NCBI RefSeq assembly: GCF_010183535.1
Contig: NC_071328.1
Coordinates: forward strand, 3,410,001-3,474,000
Length of the DNA: 64,000 bases
Direction of reading: 5' to 3'
DNA from: Caenorhabditis remanei
Taxonomy: Eukaryota; Nematoda; Chromadorea; Rhabditida; Rhabditidae
The notes under the pieces are model-generated. The model was not told the origin of the DNA, did no database searches, and was given only the letters and a program-made list of their open reading frames with translations. The number at the start of each line of letters is the position of its first letter. Positions within the stretch are counted from its first letter, which is position 1. This document shows, in pieces, positions 1 to 11,000 of this stretch. The position numbers and the translations under genes were made by a program.

Positions 1-205
1 CTGAAAAATGTACCAAAATGTAGATCTCAGCGAGTTCTCTGCCCGTGACCTACTACGGGCAGAATGGCGAATCGTTGGGCCGTGAAAAATGTCACAAACC
101 GCGGAAATTGCCAGAAAAATGCCATTCTAGCCGGGCCCGTAGTAGATCACGGACGTAGAGCTCGCTGAGATCTACATTTTGGTATATTTTTCAGCTCATA
201 ATATT
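1..205. repeat. Right-hand part of a GC-rich foldback element (hAT-like MITE family A)
   Basis: Two arms face each other: a left arm from the window edge reading AAAATGTAGATCTCAGCGAG and a right arm near 160-195 with the reverse complement, ending in a TTTTTCAGCTCATAATATT segment. The centre carries CCGGGCC-type runs. The same arms recur at 4595-4944, 24831-25184, 40942-41225 and 52086-52372, so this is one member of that family. The outer end is cut by the window edge, so its terminus and target duplication cannot be read. Confidence 0.75.
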
Positions 206-215
206 GAATTTTAAG

Positions 216-486
216 CATAGTTGTCAAGGCCCGGCTTCAAAAAATGACCCTTTTTTTCCAATTTTTTTTTCGAAATTTTTTGAATTTTTCATCGGAAATG
301 TGACCATTTTTGACTATTTTTCAGAATTTCTTCTAATTCTGACTGATAGTCGAAAATTTGACTTTTTCGCGAAAAAATTCAAAAAATTTGAACATTTGAC
401 TTTCGCGCCAATTTGCCCGGGCCGGGCCGGGCCCTGATTTTGCTGACAAGGCCCGGCCCGGCCCGGGCCGGGCCTTGACAACTATG
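216..486. mobile_element. hAT-like MITE, family B (CATAGTTGTCAAGG ends)
   Basis: The element begins CATAGTTGTCAAGGCCCGG and ends with the reverse complement CCGGGCCTTGACAACTATG. The flanking eight bases are ATTTTAAG on the left and GTTTTAAG on the right, a 7/8 match that looks like a target-site duplication. Eight-base duplications are typical of hAT-superfamily transposition. There is no coding capacity. It lies downstream (in gene orientation) of the last visible exon of the HTH gene and abuts the family A element on its left. Confidence 0.7.
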
Positions 487-564
487 GTTTTAAGTGATCA
501 CGGTTTGCAATTATGGTTTTTTTCTTCTGAAATTTACCAGAAAATTGGTAAGAAAGGCTCTTAC

Positions 565-3500
565 CTTCAACTCAACACTATACCTCCGCTTGAATCGATA
601 TAGCCAGTTGGCGTCGAAAAATTGTTCGATATCCGCAACGAGTGGATGCAATTCCTTGCCAATAGCCTGTGCGTACTCTCTGATCCAAGGATTCGTTAGA
701 CGCTCTCCTTGAGATTGACGACGGTTTATCTCGTCGTTGACTCGTTTGTCCACGTCGACGTACTCTTTTCGACTTGTTCGAAGGACTCGTCGTTCTGGAA
801 TTTTCAGATGAGATTTGGACGATTTTAGTTCAGTCAGAATCTTTTTCAGATTTCAAATTTGTTCATGGATCCTGAATCCGTCTCAAAAATTCCAAAAAAA
901 ACCCAAATGCGTCAAAACATGTGGTTTTTAAGCAACAAATCTCATATCTCGATTCATTTCAGCACCAATTGACGTCAGATTCAGAATCTTCACGTCTTCA
1001 GCTTTTGAGTAATACTGATAAGAGTCTTTTTCATAGGAAATTAGTCATTTTGATGAATTTCGGCCAAAAAACCTTGCAAATCGACTAATTTTCATCCTAG
1101 ATGAAATTCGACGTCAGATTCTGAATCGTCACGTCTTCAGCCTCACAGTCATATAGATATTGTCTGGAAACGAAAAGAGAAATACGAGATTTTTTGTCCA
1201 AAAGTACTGGGTTTTTGATGAATTTTCGCTCGAAAAACCTTGTAAATCCCGTCATTTTCATCCCAGACTGATACTGGCTCGGATTCAGAATCTTCACGGT
1301 TTCATCTAGATTCGAACGGAAATGGATGGGGTTAGAGTGATTTTCCAAGAAAATTAGGCATTTTAATGAATTCTAGCTCAAAAAAACCTTCCAAATCGAC
1401 TAATTTTCTTTCTAGACTGAATTCGACGTCAGATTCAGAATCCCCACGGCTTCAGCCTCACAGTCATATAGATATTGTCTGGAAATGACGATGAGATTCT
1501 GAGAATTCAGAATCCTTTAGAAAACTCGTCTGTAGGCGAGTCGAGGCTTTCAGACTCAAATTTCAGAGCGGATTCTGAATCCCCACGTCTTCAGCTTCAC
1601 AGTCATATAAGCTTTATTGAATTTGAAGGATTCTGAATCCGTCTCCAAATTTGTCAGATTTCTGAATCTTCCTCCACATCTCCAAAATTCCGGTCTCCTT
1701 CTCACATTTCGACATCCAGATATCAATCACCCCCTCCGCCCTCCGCCACAGTTTCTAATTAACTAACCCTTCAAAAAGTTGGACGTCTTCACCTTTGTCG
1801 TGTCCAACGCCGCCAACGGTATCAACTTGTTCACCTTGTTGTTGTCGGCGTGGCGGCGTCCACTGAAGTATCTATAAAAAGTGAGACGGAATGAATGTAG
1901 GTCACATCGTCAGGAATCACTAACCGTATTCCATGCTTCCTTCGAAACATCTTAATCCATCGATCAGACACGTCGAACGCACAAATCCGTCGAATCTCAC
2001 GCCTCATCCATTCATCTCCTAAGAGAGCAAATATCGGTTGTGATTTCTATAGATTTGTGATTTCACACCTCGTTAATTGGCCCTAAGTCTCAAGCACCTT
2101 TGTGTTGGACCATTTTGTGTTTGTGCTGACTGACTGACTGTCAACAGGCAGACACCCCCCCCCCCCACACAATATATCCTTGACAAGTGTGTGGGGACTC
2201 ACTCTACCGACGACGCAATCGTTGTCTTCCCCTAAGGCAACCAAATTGGAGGAAAAACAGTAGGGGGTGACGGTCTCTAACCGTCTCACTCACTCACTCA
2301 CTCTATCCTTTCTTGCCAAAGGTCTTTACGGCGTGTTTTTGACCGCGAAATTTGAATGCGACAGGTGTTGACGACATAAGTTTTGATTTTTATCGATTTT
2401 AAGCAATTTTTCAATGAAAAAGCTAAAATTCGATTTTTTCCGGAACTGACACTTGTTAGGTTTGAACCGCTTTAAATGTGTTTTTTGATGCATTTTTTGT
2501 TGTTCAACTCTGTTTTTTTCCCATGATCACCTGTTTAGCAGAAGAAATGTGGGAAAATAAAGGATCTGAACACGAAAAAAGCGCCAAAATACACATTTTT
2601 GGGGAGTTTCAGACATTTTCTGACTTGAAATCGGTTTGAAATAGGTGAGAGTTGGTACTTTTGAACTCTTTTGGTCCAAGTTATCAAACTAGATTCTGTT
2701 GGATTTTCAGATTTTTCGATGTGAAACTTCCCGACAGAAAACTGAAAACTTGTCGAAATTTTTGACTCAAAAGTGCTTTTTTCGAACTAAAAGTTATAAT
2801 TTCGTCGAAAATCTGAGTTCCAGATAAGTTCTAGTGGCTGAAAAGTTGATATTCATGATCTTGGCCAATTTTCAGCTAATTCTGATCCATGTTAGGTTGG
2901 AAAACCCCATTTCAAGAAAACCTCCAAAAATTCCAATATTCCGATTTCGTACTTTTCCTACTGTAATTTTGAAATCACACGTTTAGACTTTTTGACATCT
3001 AGATCCTTTAAGTGAAAAAAAACTGAAATACTGTGATATAACAGTTTTTACGGTATTTCGGCTTTTTGAGTTAAAATCAGTTCGATTCCACTGAAAGTTG
3101 GTGCCTTGATACTTTCAAACCTCATGATCAAGAATTTCAGCTTTTGAGCAGCCCGAACTCGGCTGATTTTCAGATTTCTGCTTCTCAAAACCCTATTTTG
3201 CTGACGAGTGGAAAAATCAGAATATCATACTGGATCCAGTATAAAAACAGTTTCAATTCAAAAGCTCACTTTTTCCGGAGAAAATACCCGAAAATAGGTT
3301 TAAAAACACTTAAAAATCACGTTTTCCACTCATTTTTGCACCGGAAATCTCAAATACCCAAAAATCACAATTTTCAGTTATTTTACGTTGAAAATTCGAT
3401 TTTCGATCAAAAAGGCTGAAATACCGTAAAACCCTGAGATTTAACGGCATACTGTTACAATAGTCTTTACGGTAATCTTTTTTCGAAAAAAAAACTGCAA

Positions 3501-4072
3501 AAACCGTCATCCATTCCGAAAATTCGAATTTCTAGCCGTTTTTCACACATATTCAATCGAAAGTAGCCCCCCCCCCCTCTCTTTCTTATCAAAAACTTTC
3601 TCCGTTCAAAATGTTTGCAAAAACTCGTTTTCATCACCTCCAAATTCTCATATTTATACAGTATACATTAACACCAAACGAATCGTTACATCCGTTTCTC
3701 ACCCCTGCAAGATGGGGCCAGGGACTACCAATGTGCATCCGTGCTCTATTGACAAGCATGGTACATTTTTTGCGTCACGGTGAACATTAGAATTTATATA
3801 ACCGATATGGTATGCACATAAGTTCGAATGTTCACCGTCACGCAAAAAATGTACCATACTTGTCAATAGAGCGCGGCTGCATTGGTGATTCTGAAGGCTC
3901 CCGAACACCCCGATTCCCCCCAAAACTCACCAATATGCTGAGTGCTCTGTCCATTATCATCACAAATCTTCACTTCCCGATTGTAGACTTGGAACAGCTT
4001 CTGCTCCAGCTCACCTTCGTCGATACGTGAAGAAGACGTGGAAGGACTTGAAGACGAAGTAGTTGTTGCCAT
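565..4072 (-). CDS. Protein with two CENP-B/Tc5-type helix-turn-helix units (5' part, runs off window)
   Basis: Four exons read on the minus strand: 4072-3931, 2018-1925, 1871-1768 and 794-565. All introns have GT..AG ends and the phases match. The 190 visible residues have no stop, so the gene continues left of base 1. After a Ser/Thr-rich start, residues about 16-75 end in DRWIKMFRRKHGI, and residues about 120-190 end in ANWLYRFKRRYSV. Both match the W-x-x-[RK]-F-[KR]-[RK]-[RK] signature of CENP-B-type DNA-binding HTH domains known from pogo/Tigger and Tc5 transposases and from domesticated nuclear proteins. The 1.9-kb first intron and 1-kb third intron hold dispersed repeats. A host DNA-binding protein seems likelier than a live transposase because the gene has several introns and faces apr-1 head to head. 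The catalytic region, if any, is outside the window. Confidence 0.75.
980..1612. repeat. Dispersed ~30-50 bp repeat, five copies in HTH-gene intron 3
   Basis: The core CAGATTCAGAATC, one or two bases, then CACGTCTTCAGC, often continuing into CAGTCATATA, appears near 982, 1109, 1272, 1427 and 1565. Several copies are preceded by GACGT. The same core appears in the same orientation three times in apr-1 intron 2 (7049, 7280, 7467) and, weaker, near 52840. The copies are about 120-160 bases apart, separated by unrelated AT-rich sequence, so this is not a simple tandem array. Confidence 0.7.
3760..3860. repeat. Foldback around GTGAACATTAGAATT
   Basis: The left arm ACATTTTTTGCGTCACGGTG, followed by AACATTAGAATT, is matched by a right arm reading CGAATGTTCACCGTCACGC and then AAAAAATGT. 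It sits in the first intron of the HTH gene. The same GTGAACATTAGAATT core forms part of a longer foldback at 63465-63715. Confidence 0.6.
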
Positions 4073-4594
4073 CACACGGCAATGAAATGAACTTCTCTCT
4101 TTTCCCCATACCGTTCAAACCGCCTCCCCTCCCGCGTTCCGTCGTCATTTTCTTCCTTTTCTCTCGTCTTTGCGACGATCTGCAAACCCATGGCGCGAGG
4201 GCGCCGGTTTCTGGGCGCCCCCCGCATAGTTATACATATTTACATTGGAGGTATTCTTCTCTGTGAAGGTCAAACCGATTGACTTGGTGGTGGGTACTTT
4301 CCACGTATGTGGAGGTAGCACACCGCATAGTTAGTCTCTTTGTTTTTTGGCCTTGAACGTACCTATATACCGTCAACATCTGTTCTCTGTTCTCCTTCCG
4401 TTACACTGTCGTTGAAAAACGAAGAAGAAATGTATAAACCGAAGAACAATGACACCACCACAACAGAGTTGTGCGGAATTCCGACTTCCGTCATTCCATA
4501 ACTGTGGAATTCAGGAAGAATCCATTTCGCAGATGGAAAATTGGTGTCTAAAACGACAAAAAAATGGGCTTTTCTTCAGCCAAAAACTAATTTT

Positions 4595-4944
4595 CATACT
4601 TGCAAACCGGGCCGACACGGGCCGGCTCGTAACTCGCTTCAAACTCAATATTATGAGCTGAAAAATATACTAAAATGTAGATCTCGACGAGTGCTATGTC
4701 ACTGATATTATACGGGCCGGATGGCTATTCGTTATTATGTCGCGGGCCGGGAAATAGTGCCAAAAAAACGCGAAAACGGCCAAAAAAACCATTCTAGCCC
4801 GGCCCGCGGCACATTAACAAATAGCGATCCGGCCAGTATTATTTCAGCGACATAGAACTCGTCGAAATCTACATTTTGGTATATTTTTCAGCTCACAATA
4901 TTGCGTTTGACGCGAGTTACGAGCCGGCCCGGTTTGCAAGTATG
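4595..4944. mobile_element. hAT-like MITE, family A, complete copy next to apr-1
   Basis: The element starts CATACTTGCAAACCGGGCCG and ends with the inverse, closing in TTGCAAGTATG. Inner arms carry GAGCTGAAAAATATAC and TGTAGATCTCGACGAG with their complements. Flanking octamers are CTAATTTT (left) and CTGATTTT (right), a 7/8 match read as a target duplication. It has no open frame. The whole unit could fold into one hairpin of about 350 bases. Confidence 0.8.
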
Positions 4945-5012
4945 CTGATTTTCTTTTTCCGACTTCCGTTCTTAGATATAAAACACTTCCGCACAAAAAC
5001 CCCCGAGATCAT

Positions 5013-5022
5013 CTGTTTCCAG
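5013..5022 (+). promoter_or_regulatory. Putative trans-splice (SL) acceptor at the apr-1 start
   Basis: CTGTTTCCAG directly precedes ATGAGC. With no upstream in-frame exon visible, a 3' splice site touching the start codon is best read as a spliced-leader acceptor, as is common in Caenorhabditis. Confidence 0.5.
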
Positions 5023-8000
5023 ATGAGCTCTAGCAGTAGTGATGAGAACGAGACGACGATACACCGCCGTTCGGGAATCTATACACAACCGAAAGCCGGA
5101 TCGTCGAAACGATCGTCAAGTGTGAGGCATGATGTTAGTGATGCCGACGAGGACGATGAGCAGCCCTATACGACGTTTAGGAAGGATGTGGTGAGATCCT
5201 AGAAATGAGATCACGGAGAAAGTCAAAAATCTCTGCGGAAATTTGAAAAATTATAAAGAAAATAGTTATTCCGTCGGTTTTTAAAGCTAAAATTGACAAA
5301 AACTGCTCGTTTCAGTCAAAAAAGTCATGCATTTTTATCGATTTTTTCTAAAAAAAACTGAAGGAAAACATAATTTTCTGTATAAAGCACTGGAAGGTTT
5401 CATGAATGCCGTGAATTTTACGCTGAAAAAGTGTTTTTTTACTATTAGCCGAGCATTTTTATTACAACCGCGCCCCATTGCAGACGAGAGAGTATCGGCG
5501 AGAGACGCAGAGTTTTTTTTCTTTTTTTCTCGCGCCGACACAGATTTTCACAGTTTTTGACATGTTTTCGCTGTTTTTCCTATGCAAAATAGCGAGAATA
5601 TGTCAAAAACTGTGAAAATCTGTGTCGGCGCGAGAAAAAACTCTGCGTCTCTCGTCGATAATCTCTCGTTTGCGGTCGGGCGCAGTTGTAAGAAGGGGTG
5701 GACTGCTTTATACAGAATATTATATTCTCCTTCGGTTTTTTAAAGCAAAAATTGACAAAAAAAACTGCTCGTTTTGGTCTAAAAAGTCAATCTGTGAAAA
5801 CTCTTTTTTGGAATTCTGGGATCAGAATTTTTCACTCTTTTTTAAAAACAATTTTCAAGTCGGAAATCAGAAAACAGAAAAAAAACTTTTTTAAAAAATG
5901 AAAATTTTCGATAAAATTTGTTTTTAGTGATATTTTGCAAAATCTATCTAAAGCAAAAATCAGTACAAAAACCTAATCCCAGACCTCCGGAAAGCTATGA
6001 AAATTGGTTTGACTTCTGTGAAAATTGATAAAAACAGAAAAATTTCAATTTTAGACCCAAAAATTCAATTTTTCAAGGGGAAAAATTTACCAATTCACTC
6101 GTTTTTTTACTTTTTTCATGATGATTTAGTATATTTTTCGAAAGATTGACTGAATTTTTCAGCCTTTACTCAAATTCGAAAAAAAAATTGAAAAAAAAAT
6201 CCTTCCAAAAGACGGGCCGGGCCTGAAGTTTTGGAAAAAAAAGCCCGGCCCGGCCCGGCCCTTGACAAGTATGAAAAAATAGGTGCTACTTCGCAGATAT
6301 GCACGAATAAAAACTGTGTTGCATAAGAACTGTACCGTTTAAGAACTCTGTTCGCAATAGAGCGCATTTGTCGTGAAAATTCGAATTTTAACGTCGAAAA
6401 ACAACTGAAAACCTGCTGAAATTTCAAATTTCAGTTGTCAATGCGAACGCGCTCCATTGCTAAACGAGTTCTTAAACGGTACAGTTCTTATTCGCGCAGT
6501 TCTTCTGCGAAGTAGCACCAAAAAATTCCAATATTTTCCTCCTTCTCCTCAAACTCGATAAAATTTCCAGAACATGGAAGTGGACGACCGTATCACGGCA
6601 CTTCTCGCCTCACTCCATTTCGAACAGAAACGAGATATTGTTCCAACTGATGAAGATGACGATAAACTACGAAAATTACACGAGAAAATATGCTCATTGA
6701 TAACGAATGAGCCTGATGGTCATAGGTTAGTTGGGGAAATATTTGAGATTTTAGAATACTGAAAATTATAGAAAATTGGGGTTTTTGTGGGGGAGAATCT
6801 CCCTTTTTTTTCGATTAAAAAATGTAATTTTCGAGCTTTTTTCACCCATAAAATGCGATTTTCTGTCATTTTTCCCTTAAAAGCAAGAAAAAAACGGTGG
6901 AAAAGCTGAAAAAATGATTGAAAAGCCGGCTTTTCGGTCAAAAAACGTGGATTTTATTGGAAAACTGACATTTTTTGGACTTTTGAATAGCAGAAAATTC
7001 AATTTCTTCCAAAATTCTGGTTTTTGATGGATTTTCGCAAATTTCGACGTCAGATTCAGAATCCTCACGTCTTCAGCTTCGCAGTCATATAAATTCTGTT
7101 CAAAAATTGGAAAATTTCTACAAATTCTTGAATTTTAGTGAAATTTACAGATTTCGAATAAAAAAATTCAAAATTTTCACATTCCATCTTCAAATACATA
7201 ACAATTTCTTCGATTTTTGTAAAAATTAATTCATTCTCAATGAAAATTCAATCAAAAACAGTATATACTCGTTCCTGGAAACATTTCGACGTCAAATTCA
7301 GAATCCTCACTTGAAAATCGAGTTTTTATGCTGAAATTAAATATGAAAAGCGAGAATTTAGGCCAAAAATGTTGCAAATCTGGTATTTTTACGTCGAAAA
7401 TTCATTGAAAATTCCGGATTTTACTTCAATCAAAAACGCTATATTTCATTTTCATCCACATTTAGACGACGTCAAATTCTGAATTCAGAATCCTCACGTC
7501 TTCAACTTTCCAATTTTTTTCAGAAGACGTCGCCTAAACAAAGCGTTGGGCGCCTCGAATTGCGTCCGTGAACAAGTATATTACCTTCGTCGGAAGCCGT
7601 CAACACCTCCTCCCACCTACTATCACCGTCTCAACGCCGCACTTCACACAATAGTAAAAGAGTCATTCGGAGAAGAATATCGAAAAGTTGCCACCGTTTT
7701 GGGACTCGTCGAAGCGCTAGCGGAAGTCTTAATCCTAGAAGTTCACACCTTCGGAATCCCTGAATCGAATGCTGGAGAGCATCGAAATATTCGGAAATTG
7801 ATAGCGAATGCTCTAACGAATTTGACCTACGGACAGATTCTATCAAAACGGAGACTGTGTTCGTACGATGGATTCATTCGATGCGTCGTTCGAATCATCA
7901 TCGAATCCCCAAATATCACTCAAGTCTACGCTGGTCTCATTCGAAATCTCTCGTGGAATGCTGATTCTGGAATGAGTGAAGCCCTTCAACCGACTGTAAA

Positions 8001-11000
8001 CGCGTTGTCAATTGCGGCTGTCTACGCGCACACTCATCGATTCGATGTCACTGCGATCCTATCGGCACTATGGAATCTTGCGGGACACTCTGTTGAGAAT
8101 AAGCGAACGATTTGTGATACGCCGAATTGTTTGAAAGTTTTGGCGAGTTTATTGTCGCCTGACGCCAAGTTTACGTCGCTTGTCGACTCGGCTACTGGCA
8201 TTTTGAAATATGTTTCCCAGTATTTGGCAACGAACTCGACGCATTTGGAGGTAAGGATTTTGCTCTAGAGACGAAAAATTATGAATTTTTTTAAATTTTA
8301 ATGGCAAAATCCAGTTTTAACTTGAGTTTTTGAATGAAAATACGCTTTTCCGATGTGAAAATTTCTCATTTTCAGACATAAAATATGGTTTTCAGGCTTC
8401 GTTTTTGAAAGTTTTAATGCTAAAATTTAGTTATTTCTTGAGTTTTTAATTGAAAAGACGCCTTTCCGATCTGAAAATCCCGATTTTTGACTGAAAATCT
8501 GAGCATTTTTACACTTCATTCAAAAATGTACTATTTTCAGACGAAAATATAGAGTTTCCAGGCCAAAATTGCACTTTTTCGTAGTAGAAACGTCAAAATT
8601 CTCTTTTTAAAAAAACAGCGGTTTTTGTCGGAAAATATTGAATATTTCAAGTTTTTGACAAGAAAACTCCCAGAATTTAGGCAGAAAATGTTGCAAAACC
8701 AGTATTTTTATAAAAATCCTGATTTTACGTCGAAAAATCATTGAAATTCTCAAGATTTTACAATAAAAAGCTTCAAAACTAATCATTTCCTGCTGGAAAT
8801 AAATTTTCGAAATTTCAGTAAAAATCAGTCGAAAATTCACAATTTTCAATTAAAAACTCTAGAAAAATGGCTTTATTCTAACAATTATTGCTAACAATCA
8901 AGTTTTACGTTAAAAAACGAGAAAACTCATTTTTCGACTGAAAAAAATCAGTTTTTTAACGGCAAATTTGAATTGACAAAACCCATTTTAATCAAAAATC
9001 GTCCTGAATGAAAATCCGGTTTTCCTCCTGTTAAAATGCTTAAACAATCTCATTTTTGTCTAAAAAAATCGGATTTTTGTCTGAAAATCCGGTTTTCTTC
9101 CTGTTAAAATGCTCAAAAAATGTAATTTTTGTCTGAAAAATCTCATTTTTGTCTGAAAAATCGACTTTTTGTCTGAAAATCCGGTTTTCTTCCTGTTAAA
9201 ATGCTCAAAAAATGTAATTTTTGTCTGAAAAATCTCATTTTTGTCTGAAAAATCGACTTTTTGTCTGAAAATTTGATTTTCCTCCTGCCAAAATGCTCAA
9301 AAATCTCATTTTCATCTGAAAAATCTCATTTTTGTCTGAAAAAAGCTCATTTCCATCTGAAAAATCTCATTTTCGTCTGAAAATTTTTATTTTTCTCACC
9401 TTTTCACAGTTTCAGCTGCGAAGTTTGCTCATTTCCCGAATGCTAACCCTCCTAAAGAGTGCCTCATTCACGTGTGTCACGAATACACTCGGCGCCATTG
9501 CCCATCTAATCGCCAAGGATCCCCATATGCAACAATTGATTCGTCAAGACGTTGCCGCCGTTCAACAACTAAATGTTCTTCGAAATTCGAATCGAGACGA
9601 TATTCGAAAAGCGGTGAAAGAAGTGCTCAACACTCTAAATCAACCGTGTAGCAGCCATCGATACGGCGGTGATATGTCTCATTCGGTGGGGGGCGGAGCC
9701 TCGGGGATTCAGATGCTCTCGTCTGAGCCTCAACTACAGATGCAGACGTCACATCATGCTTACCATGGAACGGCGTCGCCACGACTTTTATCGTTGAGAG
9801 CGACACGGGCGTCACCTGGAAAATATATTCATCCACAACAAATGCAAGTGGCGGTCGATCAACGGTCGAGCAGTCTGCCACGTCATTTTGCGATTCAAAG
9901 GAATGGATTCATGATGGCTCAATCGTATAATCAACAGATGGAGACTCAGCAAATGGCGTATCAAATGCATCATCAACAGCAGATTATGGTGGGTTTTTAG
10001 AGGAAAAAAGAGAGGAAATTTTGAAAAAATTCCGTCCAAAATATCTAAAATATTTACTATTGCAACTGCGCTCTACCGTAATCCTTGGAAGTTTTGAAAG
10101 GAAATTTTGAAATTTGAAAAATTTGAATCGAAAAATTTGAATTTTTGAGAATTTCTTCTATTTTTATTAGCCCTGTACAGTTTTTGCAACTGCGCTCTAC
10201 CGAAATCCTCTAGAAAAAACCTTATTTCCATTCAGTGTCGGTAGAGCGCGGGGGTAAAAACCGTCTTGAGGTGATATTTATGAAAAATTTTCATTCTGAA
10301 CTAAAATTTCTGGTTTTTAGAGCAAGCATATTTTTGCCAAAATTTAAAAAAAGGTAATTTTGGAACATTTCATCATAAAATGTCCAAAATATCATAAATT
10401 CCAATCGATTAGAATTCTGCATCGAGAATTCAGAATACAGAATCCAGAATTCACAGTTCAAAGTGAGGATCCTGGATCCAAAATATCTAAAAGTCAAATC
10501 GAAAAATGTGAATTTTTAAAGGTGCAGCTGCGCTCTACCGTAATCCTCTTGAAAAATGTCTCTTTTTCTCTGCGTCTCTCAATTTCACACACAATTTACT
10601 TCGGTTTCGGTAGAGCGCTGTTGTAAGAACCAATTAAACTTTTTGGGACTTTTTTTTCAATATTTTCTGTAATTCTTCAGCGATTTTGGACTATCTGGAG
10701 CAGAAAAATAGAATTCCAAAAGCGAAAATCTGATTCTCCTGAATTTTTCTGTAGAAGTTACCAAATTTCTCGATATTTTTCTGATCAAAAACTGAAAATA
10801 GCAGATTTTTTTTTTGAAATTTCGGTAAAGTCGATGGTTTTGCTTGAAAACTTTCAGAATTTTATAACCTAAAAATTATCAAAATATTGAAATTTTTTGG
10901 TTTTCATAATTCCAGAATATTGAGGGATTCTGACGGATTCTCAGATAATTTCACAAAATCGGTTCAAATTTCAAATTTCTTCGAAATTTTTTGAAAAACA

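Larger units (their letters stand above)
4073..5022. promoter_or_regulatory. Divergent intergenic region between the HTH gene and apr-1
   Basis: This 950-bp stretch separates two start codons that point away from each other, so it should carry both promoters. Left of centre there is pyrimidine-rich sequence with no coding frame. The right third is occupied by a complete foldback element (4595-4944), leaving only about 78 bases between that element and the apr-1 start. The sequence CTGTTTCCAG lies directly before the apr-1 ATG and looks like a trans-splice acceptor, so the real apr-1 promoter may lie further upstream. Confidence 0.55.

Noticed and set aside
2083..2289. 68-residue open frame on the minus strand, Cys-rich
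   Set aside because: It lies within HTH-gene intron 1, spans a poly-C tract, has no splice context or family resemblance.
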